This document shows, in pieces, positions 1-7,868 of a DNA stretch of 64,000 nt. Within the stretch, counting starts at the first letter, position 1. The number at the start of each line of letters is the position of its first letter. The notes under the pieces are model-generated. The model did not search any database. It had not been told where the DNA came from and saw only the letters and a list, made by a program, of their open reading frames with translations. A program made the translations under genes and the position numbers. Source of the stretch: JAGVPT01 sp963827085 (GTDB lineage: Bacteria; Bacteroidota; Ignavibacteria; UBA10030; UBA8401); contig CAWGZY010000005.1 of the NCBI GenBank assembly GCA_963827085.1, positions 744,001 through 808,000 on the forward strand. Direction: 5' to 3'.

Positions 1-1932
1 ATCGACGATTTCCGAGCCGCGTGAAGACTGAAGGGCGACATCCGCTCCCCCGGGGTTTGCATTTGATGAGTCCCAGCCCTCCTCTGCACTGCGAGGGACA
101 GGGAGTGAAAACATCTGAGGCTCATATTGAACAGGCTCGATACCTGTGATCTGATCGTCAGTCATGCTGATCGGCACTTTCTTTGCACCGAAGGGTTCCG
201 AGTTTTTCAATTGCTTAATGTACCAATCAGTATTGGCGAGGCTCAGGCAAATAACCCGAACGTCTCGGCGGACACCTTCGACATCCTGCAGGTACCACAG
301 TGGAAAAGTATCATTGTCGCCGTTGGTAATAAGTATCGCATCTTTTTCCGTGCTCTGCAGCAGGTTGTAGGCATAGTCCCATGCCAGGTAATGTCCGTAA
401 CGGCTCGACGGATGGATATTTGTACGAAGCATATTGGCCGGAACAAAAACAAACGCGGCAGCGAGCACGCAATACCCCGCGATGCGGGCGGACTGTTCTT
501 TGAGCTTTTGTTCGAGAAAGTTGACTATGGCCAGCGTTCCCATGCCTATCCAGAGACAGAAACCGAAGAATGAATAGACAAAGAAATAGTCTCGTTCACG
601 CGGTTGTTCCTGCTGCATGTTGAAATATATTGCAAGGGCAAATCCGGTGAGCACAAAATAGAACGTCATGATGAAGGCCATCTTGGGGTCTATTTTCCAA
701 TGATAGAAAAATCCAATCAGGCCAATAAGTAACGGTATTGCAAATAGTTGGGCAAACCGGACGCCTGCGCCCTGCCAATCATCTTCTTTACCGATGAAAT
801 TCCATCCAAAATACCGCAGGTACATGTGGTTGATCTGGTAACGCCAGAAGTAGTCGCCGTCGCTCGTATAATTTTTGAAATACTCCATTTTATCCGGCTC
901 GTTTGACCAGCGCCGTTGGAGGAGCGGCGTCTCGCCGTACTGCTCGCGTTCGAGGTACATCACGAGGCGTTTTAGTGTGCTCGGATCGTCTTCGTTTATC
1001 GGCGGGTTCGTGTTCGATCGGATATACACAACCGCATAGATTGAGTACCCAAGGAGGATGAAGAGGAACGAAAGCGCGGCGATATTGAGAATTCTTCTCT
1101 TATTCTTGATCGAGTAGTACAATAAAAAAAATGCGGCAAGTGGCAGCACAACGGCAACGACAACCCATAGGTCGGTTGTTATTCCGAACACTTGGCCGTT
1201 CATCATGGAAGGATACCATTTTACAATCCCCGGATACGCGCTGAAAAAAATCAGGGACGCCACCACGCCGAACTTAATGATGTCGGTCGAGAAAATAAAC
1301 TGCTTTAACGAGTTCTTATAAAAACGGAAATACACAACGAGGATCGCTACCGAAAACCCCATGAGTCCATGGATATGTATACCGGTTGTCAAACCAACGA
1401 GAAATGTGATAAGAAGCAAATAGGCGTCGCTGTGCGGCTCTTCATATTCTTCATGCCACCGAAGGGCAAGCCATATAATAAGAGCGGTGAAAAGAAGACT
1501 TGTGTTTCGAGTTTCGGTTTCGGTCGCATTGAACCAGAATGTCGTGCTGAAGGTGAGCGCGAGCGCTCCGATTGCCGCCGACCCGTACACTGCTACACGG
1601 TCAAACGTCGCCTCGGGCAAAGCGTGCCGCAGCAAAATCATCCTTACCGTGATGAGGTAGAGCAGCGTTACGACAAACGCACTTGCCAGCGCGTTGATGA
1701 AATGCATGCGCACGGCGATGTCGGAGAATAGCGGTATCATCGAGGCTACGCGCATCACGATGACCAGCAGCGGAGAGCCCGGCGGATGCTGTACCTGGAG
1801 AAGGTACGATGCCGCACAATGTTCGGGTACGTCCCAAAAGACAACTGTCGGCGGCAGAGTATAGAGATACGTAAAGAGTGTAATTACAAAAACTGCGAGA
1901 GCTGCGAGGCGATTTATTTTTTTGTGTCCCAT
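1..1932 (-). CDS. DUF2723 (TMEM260-like) multi-pass membrane protein, 5' part only
   Basis: The reading frame is open from an ATG at 1932 to the window edge (644 codons), so the C-terminus lies outside. The N-terminus has a hydrophobic segment and then the DUF2723 signature, with an aromatic-Trp-Asp/Glu core ('TVVFWDVPEH') followed by 'LQVQHPPGSPL'. Many hydrophobic segments follow. Near the window edge the conserved 'LWYLQDVEGVRRDV' and 'LANTDWYIKQL' blocks are visible. The family is related to GT-C type glycosyltransferases (dolichyl-phosphate-mannose-protein mannosyltransferase-like). In Bacteroidota the members are usually annotated only as DUF2723, so a role in protein or envelope glycosylation is an inference. 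The gene stands alone on the minus strand, divergent from the TatA-like gene. Confidence 0.9.
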   Translation of the reverse strand, partial: MGHKKINRLAALAVFVITLFTYLYTLPPTVVFWDVPEHCAASYLLQVQHPPGSPLLVIVMRVASMIPLFSDIAVRMHFINALASAFVVTLLYLITVRMILLRHALPEATFDRVAVYGSAAIGALALTFSTTFWFNATETETRNTSLLFTALIIWLALRWHEEYEEPHSDAYLLLITFLVGLTTGIHIHGLMGFSVAILVVYFRFYKNSLKQFIFSTDIIKFGVVASLIFFSAYPGIVKWYPSMMNGQVFGITTDLWVVVAVVLPLAAFFLLYYSIKNKRRILNIAALSFLFILLGYSIYAVVYIRSNTNPPINEDDPSTLKRLVMYLEREQYGETPLLQRRWSNEPDKMEYFKNYTSDGDYFWRYQINHMYLRYFGWNFIGKEDDWQGAGVRFAQLFAIPLLIGLIGFFYHWKIDPKMAFIMTFYFVLTGFALAIYFNMQQEQPRERDYFFVYSFFGFCLWIGMGTLAIVNFLEQKLKEQSARIAGYCVLAAAFVFVPANMLRTNIHPSSRYGHYLAWDYAYNLLQSTEKDAILITNGDNDTFPLWYLQDVEGVRRDVRVICLSLANTDWYIKQLKNSEPFGAKKVPISMTDDQITGIEPVQYEPQMFSLPVPRSAEEGWDSSNANPGGADVALQSSRGSEIVD

Positions 1933-2261
1933 GTCCGATATGTATATGGATGAAGAATACGGTTCAAAAGCTATATATTATATGGCATTATTTCCTCGAA
2001 TTCAACATCGAATTAACTTTCGTTATTATGCATGCCGTTCCCGATCGTTCCCCTCCTCAGAAAAGGAAGAAGCCTCACTTTTTTCATAAGGGCATAGTTA
2101 GAGAAGGCGGAGGTCTCGAATGGCCCAAAAAGATAGTTGTCGATCGGCTTGAAATCGAGGCTTCAAGATTGAGTAATGTCTGGATTTTACGTATATTATG
2201 CAGTTAAAATCGCGTGATAGTAAGCATGTTCCGAGGATTCATTCGGCAGTTTATGCGCGAA
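1933..2261. other. intergenic region, no convincing gene
   Basis: This divergent spacer separates the DUF2723 gene from the TatA-like gene. A short frame of about 85 codons on the plus strand lacks a ribosome site and any recognisable sequence. I see no RNA gene or repeat here. Confidence 0.5.
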
Positions 2262-2290
2262 TTGACATTTTTTTCTTGAAAGCGTAGATT
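2262..2290 (+). promoter_or_regulatory. sigma70-like promoter of the TatA-like gene
   Basis: A perfect -35 box TTGACA (2262-2267) is followed after 17 bases by TAGATT (2285-2290), four of six matches to the -10 consensus. It lies about 70 bases upstream of the start codon at 2360. The call rests on box match and spacing only. Confidence 0.5.
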
Positions 2291-2359
2291 AAGTGAGACA
2301 GGGGAAATGGACACTCAAGGAACACGTAGCGGAATTTCTATAAAACAGAAAGGAAGAAA

Positions 2360-2704
2360 ATGGGAAAATTTGATCCATTTGAATGGCTGCTGATTATTCT
2401 TGTTATCGTGCTCTTCTTCGGAGCCAAGAAAATACCGGAAATCGCCCAGGGATTCGGTAAGGGCATTCGAGAATTTAGAAAAGCGAGCAGAGACATCCAG
2501 GAAGATATTGCAGTTGAAGAGTCCAAGCCAGTCGAAGGAAAGAAGTTGATCTGTCCCTTCTGCAGTTCCTCGGTCATCGAAAATGCAAAATTCTGCCCCA
2601 CGTGTGGAAAATCCCTGGTGGGAATAAATTGTCTCAAATGCAATACGATGAACCCTGTAGGGAGTAAGTTCTGCAAAGAGTGTGGTAATCAACTCGTGGC
2701 CTGA
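2360..2704 (+). CDS. TatA/E-like translocase subunit fused to a double zinc ribbon
   Basis: This 114-residue protein begins with a typical TatA/TatB/TatE layout: one short membrane helix (about residues 8-22), a 'FGAKKIPEI' hinge and a basic amphipathic helix ('GFGKGIREFRKA'). Normal TatA ends in an acidic, disordered tail. Here the tail becomes two CxxC-CxxC zinc ribbons, with C65/C68 and C79/C82 then C91/C94 and C105/C108, like DZANK-type ribbons. The first half would oligomerise in the inner membrane with TatC during export of folded proteins. The ribbon half would lie in the cytoplasm, and its role is unknown. A ribosome site (AGGAAG) sits just ahead of the ATG. No tatC is nearby. It could be a membrane-anchored zinc-ribbon protein that only borrowed the TatA anchor. 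Confidence 0.85.
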   Translation: MGKFDPFEWLLIILVIVLFFGAKKIPEIAQGFGKGIREFRKASRDIQEDIAVEESKPVEGKKLICPFCSSSVIENAKFCPTCGKSLVGINCLKCNTMNPVGSKFCKECGNQLVA

Positions 2705-2757
2705 GGTTTTATTCCCGGTCTCGAAATGCTCCGGATATAAAAAGATGTTCATCGCTT

Positions 2758-3663
2758 ATGATATCTCAAGAGTTTCTGGCTAAAATTCCGATTTTCGAAA
2801 AGCTTTCTTCGGCAGACCTTCAAGTGCTGCGGACGCTGTGGCATCCGCGCGACTTGAAGCAAAACGAGGTCCTGTTTCGGAAGGGGGAGAGCGGCTCTTC
2901 GATGTACATTATTGAAAAAGGGACGATAGAGATTTCTGTCCCAGCGGAACTGGAAAAGAAAGATATTCGGGTTTCTCTTTTGAGCGAAGGGGAGTTTTTT
3001 GGCGAACTTTCTCTTGTCGATGGTTTGCCGAGAACTGCAAAAGCGACAGCGACCAGCGACAGCCGGGTTCTGGAAATGATGCGCGATCACTTCATTCAAT
3101 TCGTCACGGGGCGCCCGACGGTTGCAATTTCTATGATCAGCGAGATGGGCAAACGGCTTCGGGCGACGAACGACCTTGTGACGTCGCTTGCCTCCAAGAA
3201 TGTCAACGTCGAGATGGAAGAACAGTTAAGCTTTGGCGACAAGCTTTCCGACAAAGTCGCCGATTTTGTCGGAAGCTGGACATTTGTGATTTATTTTTTT
3301 GTGGCACTTATTGTTTGGATTTTACTCAATGTGGTGGAATGGGTATTCAAACCATTCGATGTCTATCCATTCGTTTTTCTCAACCTCGTTCTTGCTGTCG
3401 TCGCCTCTCTTCAAGCTCCATTGATCATGATGAGTCAGAATCGGGCACAGAAGCAAGACCGCTTGAAGGCGGACCTTGATTACCAGGTCAGTTTAAAATC
3501 GGAATTGATGCTGCAACAGCTGCACGTAAAAACGGATGAAATGCGGGCGCTTGAGTTTCAAACCATGGAAGAAATACTGAAAAAAGAACTTGCATACATT
3601 CGTCATCAACTGGAAGAGATCCAAAATATCCCTCCTGGTTCACCTCTGGCGAAGACCCACTAA
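2758..3663 (+). CDS. cyclic-nucleotide-binding domain fused to DUF1003 membrane domain
   Basis: This 301-residue protein has an N-terminal cNMP-binding beta-barrel (about residues 8-130) with a recognisable phosphate-binding cassette ('FGELSLVDGLPRTAKA'). A DUF1003 domain follows (about 155-270), with two membrane helices and the typical 'ASLQAPLIMMSQNRQ'-like block (here 'NRAQKQDR'). The tail is a coiled coil. Known DUF1003 proteins are small membrane proteins of unknown function. The fusion suggests that nucleotide or second-messenger binding controls a membrane activity, which is inference. The gene follows the TatA-like gene by 53 bases on the same strand and may be co-transcribed with it. 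It converges with the response regulator that ends at 3867. Confidence 0.88.
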   Translation: MISQEFLAKIPIFEKLSSADLQVLRTLWHPRDLKQNEVLFRKGESGSSMYIIEKGTIEISVPAELEKKDIRVSLLSEGEFFGELSLVDGLPRTAKATATSDSRVLEMMRDHFIQFVTGRPTVAISMISEMGKRLRATNDLVTSLASKNVNVEMEEQLSFGDKLSDKVADFVGSWTFVIYFFVALIVWILLNVVEWVFKPFDVYPFVFLNLVLAVVASLQAPLIMMSQNRAQKQDRLKADLDYQVSLKSELMLQQLHVKTDEMRALEFQTMEEILKKELAYIRHQLEEIQNIPPGSPLAKTH

Positions 3664-3866
3664 GAAAATTCTCCCGCGCGCGTTCCTTTTGAAACTTAAT
3701 ATCTCTGTAGAGCTTCGGACGTTGATTTGGAATAATACAAATTCCGCCGGGAGTAAATACCCGGGAAGAGAGTATCCGGTAAAAATAACGCGCCGGGCAC
3801 CGGTGGATAGTTAAGAGATAGGATGTTACAAAGGGCGATTCGACAGCTAGACAACGATGTGGTACC

Positions 3867-4238
3867 TTATATTCCTGAAAGGCATTCTCTGACAGCCGCC
3901 AAAAAATGTTCTCTGTTAAATGGTTTTTGGAAGGTATAATCTGCACCGAAGTGCTGTGCCATCCGCAGGTACTGCTCTGGCCCTAATTTCTCACCCCCCG
4001 AAATAGCAATAATCGGCATAGTTTTGTTTTTATTGCGTATTGCGATTATCGTTTCGATTCCTTCTTTTTCGGGCATGACGATGTCGGTGACAACCAGGTC
4101 AAACGGTTTTGATTCCAGAAGCTTCAACCCGCGATCGCCATCCTGCGCACCCTCTGCCTCGTAGCCGGCTTCTGACAGCAGCTGCACGGTCATGCCGTTC
4201 ATAATCTCATCGTCGTCTATTACCAGTATTTTCGCCAT
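3867..4238 (-). CDS. single-domain response regulator (CheY-like)
   Basis: The product is 123 residues long, a stand-alone receiver domain. The acidic pocket is D8-D10, the likely phospho-acceptor is D52 ('VVTDIVMP') and the conserved Lys is K105 ('QKPF'). I place the start at 4238 because AAAGGG precedes that ATG at good spacing. An earlier in-frame ATG at 4265 would overlap the upstream kinase and add nine unlike residues. With no output domain, it probably acts by protein contact or as a phosphorelay intermediate. It is the last gene of the signalling operon, 10 bases after the hybrid kinase gene at 4249-7260. Confidence 0.93.
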   Translation of the reverse strand: MAKILVIDDDEIMNGMTVQLLSEAGYEAEGAQDGDRGLKLLESKPFDLVVTDIVMPEKEGIETIIAIRNKNKTMPIIAISGGEKLGPEQYLRMAQHFGADYTFQKPFNREHFLAAVRECLSGI

Positions 4239-4248
4239 GCGATACCCT

Positions 4249-7200
4249 TTACTTTTTATTATCAAATATATTTCGAATCGATTTTCCTATTTCATCAGCC
4301 CTAAAAGGCTTCATAAGTATTTCGTTGATACCGATTGCCGCCGCCCTCTCCGGATTCAACTCATTGCTGAATCCAGTGCAAAGGAGGATGGGAAGACCTT
4401 TTCTGATTTTCAGAACCTCTTTTGTCAACTCAATTCCGGTCATTCCCGGCATTGTCTGGTCCGTGATGAGGATATCGATGTCGTTTCCATTTTCTTTTAT
4501 GAATTGTAAAGCATCCCGGCTGTCGGAGATGCCGATCACCGTATAGCCAAGCGGGGTGAGAATATCTTTGGCCATTTCGACCAGCATCTGTTCATCATCG
4601 ACAAAAAGTATTTGCTCGGTGCCGGACAATTGGAGCAGAGCGTTATCGTTCATGGTACCGAAAACTGACTCTTCCGCCACCGGGAGGTAAAGCCTAAATG
4701 TGGTCCCTTTTCCCACTTTGCTTTCTACCTGGATATCTCCGCCAAGCGATTGGAGCACTCCCAGGACAACGCTAAGTCCCATTCCTGTTCCCTCACCCAC
4801 GGCTTTTGTCGTAAAAAATGGTTCAAATGCTCTTGAAAGGGTCGTCGCCTCCATTCCGCAGCCGGTGTCGGCAACTTCTATCACCGTGTATTCTCCCGGT
4901 GCAATTTCTCCGGCATGACCAATAACGACCCGGTCAAGACATGCAGCGTAAAGCCGAATCGTCATCATTCCCTTTCGATTCATTGCATGAACCGCGTTGG
5001 TGGCAAGGTTGAGGAGTACCTCATGTATCTTCGTAGGGTCTGCAAGAACCGGTTTTGTGTTTTTATCCAAATCCGACTCGATGATGACCGACGAAGGAAT
5101 CGAAGCCCTGAGCAGATCCAGCGCTTCTTTGATTATTGGCCGAACGGAGATGATCGACTTTTGCGGGGTTGTCTTCCTGCTGAAAGTCAGAATCTGTTCT
5201 ATCAAGTGCTTTGCCCTGTCTGTTGCTTTCAGGATTTTAAAGAGATTCTTTTCCAGCTTGGAATCTTTCTCGGTACAGCGAAGCGACATTTCGGTATATC
5301 CCATGATCCCTCCTAACACATTATTGAAGTCATGTGCAATGCCTCCTGCAAGTGTACCGATGCTTTCAAGCTTCTGTGCCTGGAGAAGCCGGCGTTCCAA
5401 ATCCATCTTTTTAGCTTCCGCCAGCCTTAACTCTGTAATATCCCTCGTGATCGAGAGATTGTAGGGGACTCCATCCACCTGTATAATCGCCGCTGACATG
5501 AGACCGAGAAGAGTTGTTCCGTCTTTTTTCCGGAAGACGGCTTCCAGATTTTCCATTCTCCCGTGTTCCCGCAATCCCTCAACCAATTTCTTTCTGTCCT
5601 CGGCGTTGTCCCAGATATTTAGCTCGAGCGAAGTCTTGCCGAGTACGTCTTCTTCCGTATAACCGGTCGTTCGTGTGAAGCCTTGATTGATCGAGATATA
5701 CATTCCATCTTCCAACCTGTTGATATTAATAGAATCCGGGCTTGTAAGAAACGCAGTTTTGAATTTTTCTTCGCTCTGTCGCAGAAGCAGTTCTGCCCGC
5801 TTGTGCTCCGTAATGTCGCGTCCGATTGTTGACGCTGCGATAATTTTGCCTTCCTTGTCCTTGATCGGCGAGACGGTCAACGATACGTCGATTCGCCGCC
5901 CATCTTTTCTTTGGCGCACCGTTTCATAATGAACTAAGCGCAATCCGGTTTTTATTTGTTCGAGGATATTTGCCGTTTCATCCGAGCGTTCGGGGGGGAG
6001 CAGAATTGAAATTGGCTTGCCGATCATTTCGCTTTCATTGTACCCGTAAATGTTTTCTGCTCCTGTATTCCAACTTGTGATGATGCCATCCAATGTCTTG
6101 CTAATGATGATGTCATCTGATGATTCCACGATTGCAGCGAGCCTTCGGGATTGTTTTTCGCTTTCGCGGAGTTCCTTCTCCGCCCGCTTACGTTCAATAG
6201 CGAAGGCTACCTGGCTTCCAATAGATGAGAGGAATTTGAGGTCTTGTTCAGTATAGATGTTCTCCTGTTCATAGTGCTGCAAAACCAGAACACCGATTGT
6301 CCTCGATGGCGTCTGTAATGGAACGCCGATCCAGGAGGGCGAAGGTGATCCGATCAATTCGACTTCGTTGTGCTCCAGGAGTTGGTTGAAAAAATTTTTC
6401 TGGATCAACATTGGTTTACCGCTGCGGAACACATACGACGTGCAGCTTTTTGCAAGCGTCGCCGATGGGGGGGCCGAATCGAACTTATCGACAAAATATG
6501 GGAAGCTGAAGAGTCCTGTATTCTGATCATAGAGTGCGACGAAACAGTTCTCTGCATACAACACATTCCCGAGCGATTGCTGTATCAATTTCAAAAGTTC
6601 GTCAAGATTCGCAGTGGTGGTAACACCTTCAACAATTTCGTACATCGCTTGGCGTTCTTGTTCAACCCGTCTGCGCTCGCTGATGTCCTCAATGATTGCA
6701 ACATAGTGTTTCGGAGCGCCCGCTGCTTCGCGAAGGAGTGATACCTTAAGAGTAATCCAGACAACCGTTCCGTCCTTACGGGAAAATCGTTGTTCTGCTG
6801 AATAGGCCTGGTTCTCATTTGCCAGCAGTGATTTAAGGAATGCTGTATTTTCGTAACGATCGTCGGGATAAGCGAGATCTTCAAACGATTTCATCATCAG
6901 ATCATCACGCGTATAGCCGACGATTGTGCACCAACGGTCATTGATGTACAGGAAATTCCCTTCAAGAGAAACATGGGCTATCCCGACAACAGCCCGATCG
7001 AACGTACTCCGGAATAGTTCTTCAGATTCGCGGAGCACTGATTGCAGTTTTTTTAAAGGGTGAAAAGAAAAGAAATAGAGGAGGGGAAATATCACAAAGA
7101 TGAGCACCGAGGCATCGGCGATGTCAGACAACCAACCAGAAAAATTTAGCAAGCGGGGAAGCGCGTGGTTGATAACAGTTTCGCACACAAAGATTGAACC

Positions 7201-7260
7201 GCTCAATATAATCATCAACTCGATAGTTGATCTGCCCGGAATCCTAAGCCTCATTCGCAT
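4249..7260 (-). CDS. membrane hybrid histidine kinase, PAS-GAF-PAS-PAS-HisKA-HATPase-REC
   Basis: This is a 1003-residue sensor kinase. Two membrane helices lie near residues 14-32 and 45-68. Then come PAS (about 75-200), GAF (205-365), PAS (370-495), PAS (496-620), a HisKA dimerisation helix with the phospho-His in 'GGIAHDFNN' (about 640), an HATPase_c domain (about 740-860, 'GCGMEATT' and 'GTGMGLSVV') and a C-terminal receiver (about 880-1000, 'ILITDQTMPG'). The HDFNN form of the H-box groups it with PAS-rich NtrB-like kinases. GAGAGG precedes the ATG at 7260. The gene lies 29 bases after the Cys-tailed regulator gene and 10 bases before the single-domain regulator, so the three probably form one relay. 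The ligand is unknown. Confidence 0.94.
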   Translation of the reverse strand: MRMRLRIPGRSTIELMIILSGSIFVCETVINHALPRLLNFSGWLSDIADASVLIFVIFPLLYFFSFHPLKKLQSVLRESEELFRSTFDRAVVGIAHVSLEGNFLYINDRWCTIVGYTRDDLMMKSFEDLAYPDDRYENTAFLKSLLANENQAYSAEQRFSRKDGTVVWITLKVSLLREAAGAPKHYVAIIEDISERRRVEQERQAMYEIVEGVTTTANLDELLKLIQQSLGNVLYAENCFVALYDQNTGLFSFPYFVDKFDSAPPSATLAKSCTSYVFRSGKPMLIQKNFFNQLLEHNEVELIGSPSPSWIGVPLQTPSRTIGVLVLQHYEQENIYTEQDLKFLSSIGSQVAFAIERKRAEKELRESEKQSRRLAAIVESSDDIIISKTLDGIITSWNTGAENIYGYNESEMIGKPISILLPPERSDETANILEQIKTGLRLVHYETVRQRKDGRRIDVSLTVSPIKDKEGKIIAASTIGRDITEHKRAELLLRQSEEKFKTAFLTSPDSININRLEDGMYISINQGFTRTTGYTEEDVLGKTSLELNIWDNAEDRKKLVEGLREHGRMENLEAVFRKKDGTTLLGLMSAAIIQVDGVPYNLSITRDITELRLAEAKKMDLERRLLQAQKLESIGTLAGGIAHDFNNVLGGIMGYTEMSLRCTEKDSKLEKNLFKILKATDRAKHLIEQILTFSRKTTPQKSIISVRPIIKEALDLLRASIPSSVIIESDLDKNTKPVLADPTKIHEVLLNLATNAVHAMNRKGMMTIRLYAACLDRVVIGHAGEIAPGEYTVIEVADTGCGMEATTLSRAFEPFFTTKAVGEGTGMGLSVVLGVLQSLGGDIQVESKVGKGTTFRLYLPVAEESVFGTMNDNALLQLSGTEQILFVDDEQMLVEMAKDILTPLGYTVIGISDSRDALQFIKENGNDIDILITDQTMPGMTGIELTKEVLKIRKGLPILLCTGFSNELNPERAAAIGINEILMKPFRADEIGKSIRNIFDNKK

Positions 7261-7289
7261 TCTACCTCTCTTCGTTCTTCGTGGCGGTA

Positions 7290-7868
7290 TTATGAACCAT
7301 TGTCTCTCCCGCGCAACTTAACAATTGCCGGTTTTACGTGGCTTTCATAACACTCCGGACAAATTCCGTGTGAGAATGCAGTATCGGTTTTTTGTTTGAT
7401 ATGTTTTTCGATGGAAACCCATGTATCATCGTCCTGCCTAATTCTTCGGCAGTAGGAACAGATAGGTAAGATTGCATGGAGTTGTCGTATCTCGTGCTGC
7501 ATTCCAAGAATGCGTTCCGCAACCCGTAAACGTGCTGAGAGCTGCTCCAAATCAAAAGGCTTTGTGATGACGTCGTCCGCTCCGGCATTCATGGCTTCAA
7601 GATAGCTTCCTTTTCCCCGAAGGATTGTCAGAAAAATAATAAAAGTATAAGAATCCCGATTCTCTTTCCGGATCATACGCGTTAACTCGATGCCATTAAC
7701 GTTGGGCATCATCCAATCTGTAATGACGATTCTAGGATTTTTTGCCTGATAAATCCCCCATGCTTCCTTACCGTCAGCGGCGACGGAAACATCGTGGTTG
7801 AGATCCTCCAGTTGCTCTGTTAAGAGCACCTGGGAAACAATATCATCGTCGACGATAAGTATTTTCAT
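7290..7868 (-). CDS. response regulator with C-terminal CxxC...CxxC domain
   Basis: This 192-residue protein has an N-terminal receiver (residues 1-120; D51 in 'VITDWMMP', K103 in 'TKPF'), a short helix, and a tail with C137-x2-C140 ('LPICSYCRRIR') and H167-G-I-C170-x2-C173 ('SHGICPEC'). This Cys-rich tail also follows PAS domains in many environmental kinases and regulators. The paired cysteines suggest metal binding or redox sensing, but no function is established to my knowledge. The start ATG overlaps the TAA of the upstream hybrid kinase (TAATG), indicating translational coupling. A broken copy of the same tail lies at 32848-33078. Confidence 0.9.
   Translation of the reverse strand: MKILIVDDDIVSQVLLTEQLEDLNHDVSVAADGKEAWGIYQAKNPRIVITDWMMPNVNGIELTRMIRKENRDSYTFIIFLTILRGKGSYLEAMNAGADDVITKPFDLEQLSARLRVAERILGMQHEIRQLHAILPICSYCRRIRQDDDTWVSIEKHIKQKTDTAFSHGICPECYESHVKPAIVKLRGRDNGS

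Noticed and set aside
1950..2207. 85-codon plus-strand frame
   Set aside because: No ribosome site and no protein-like pattern; it lies in a divergent spacer.
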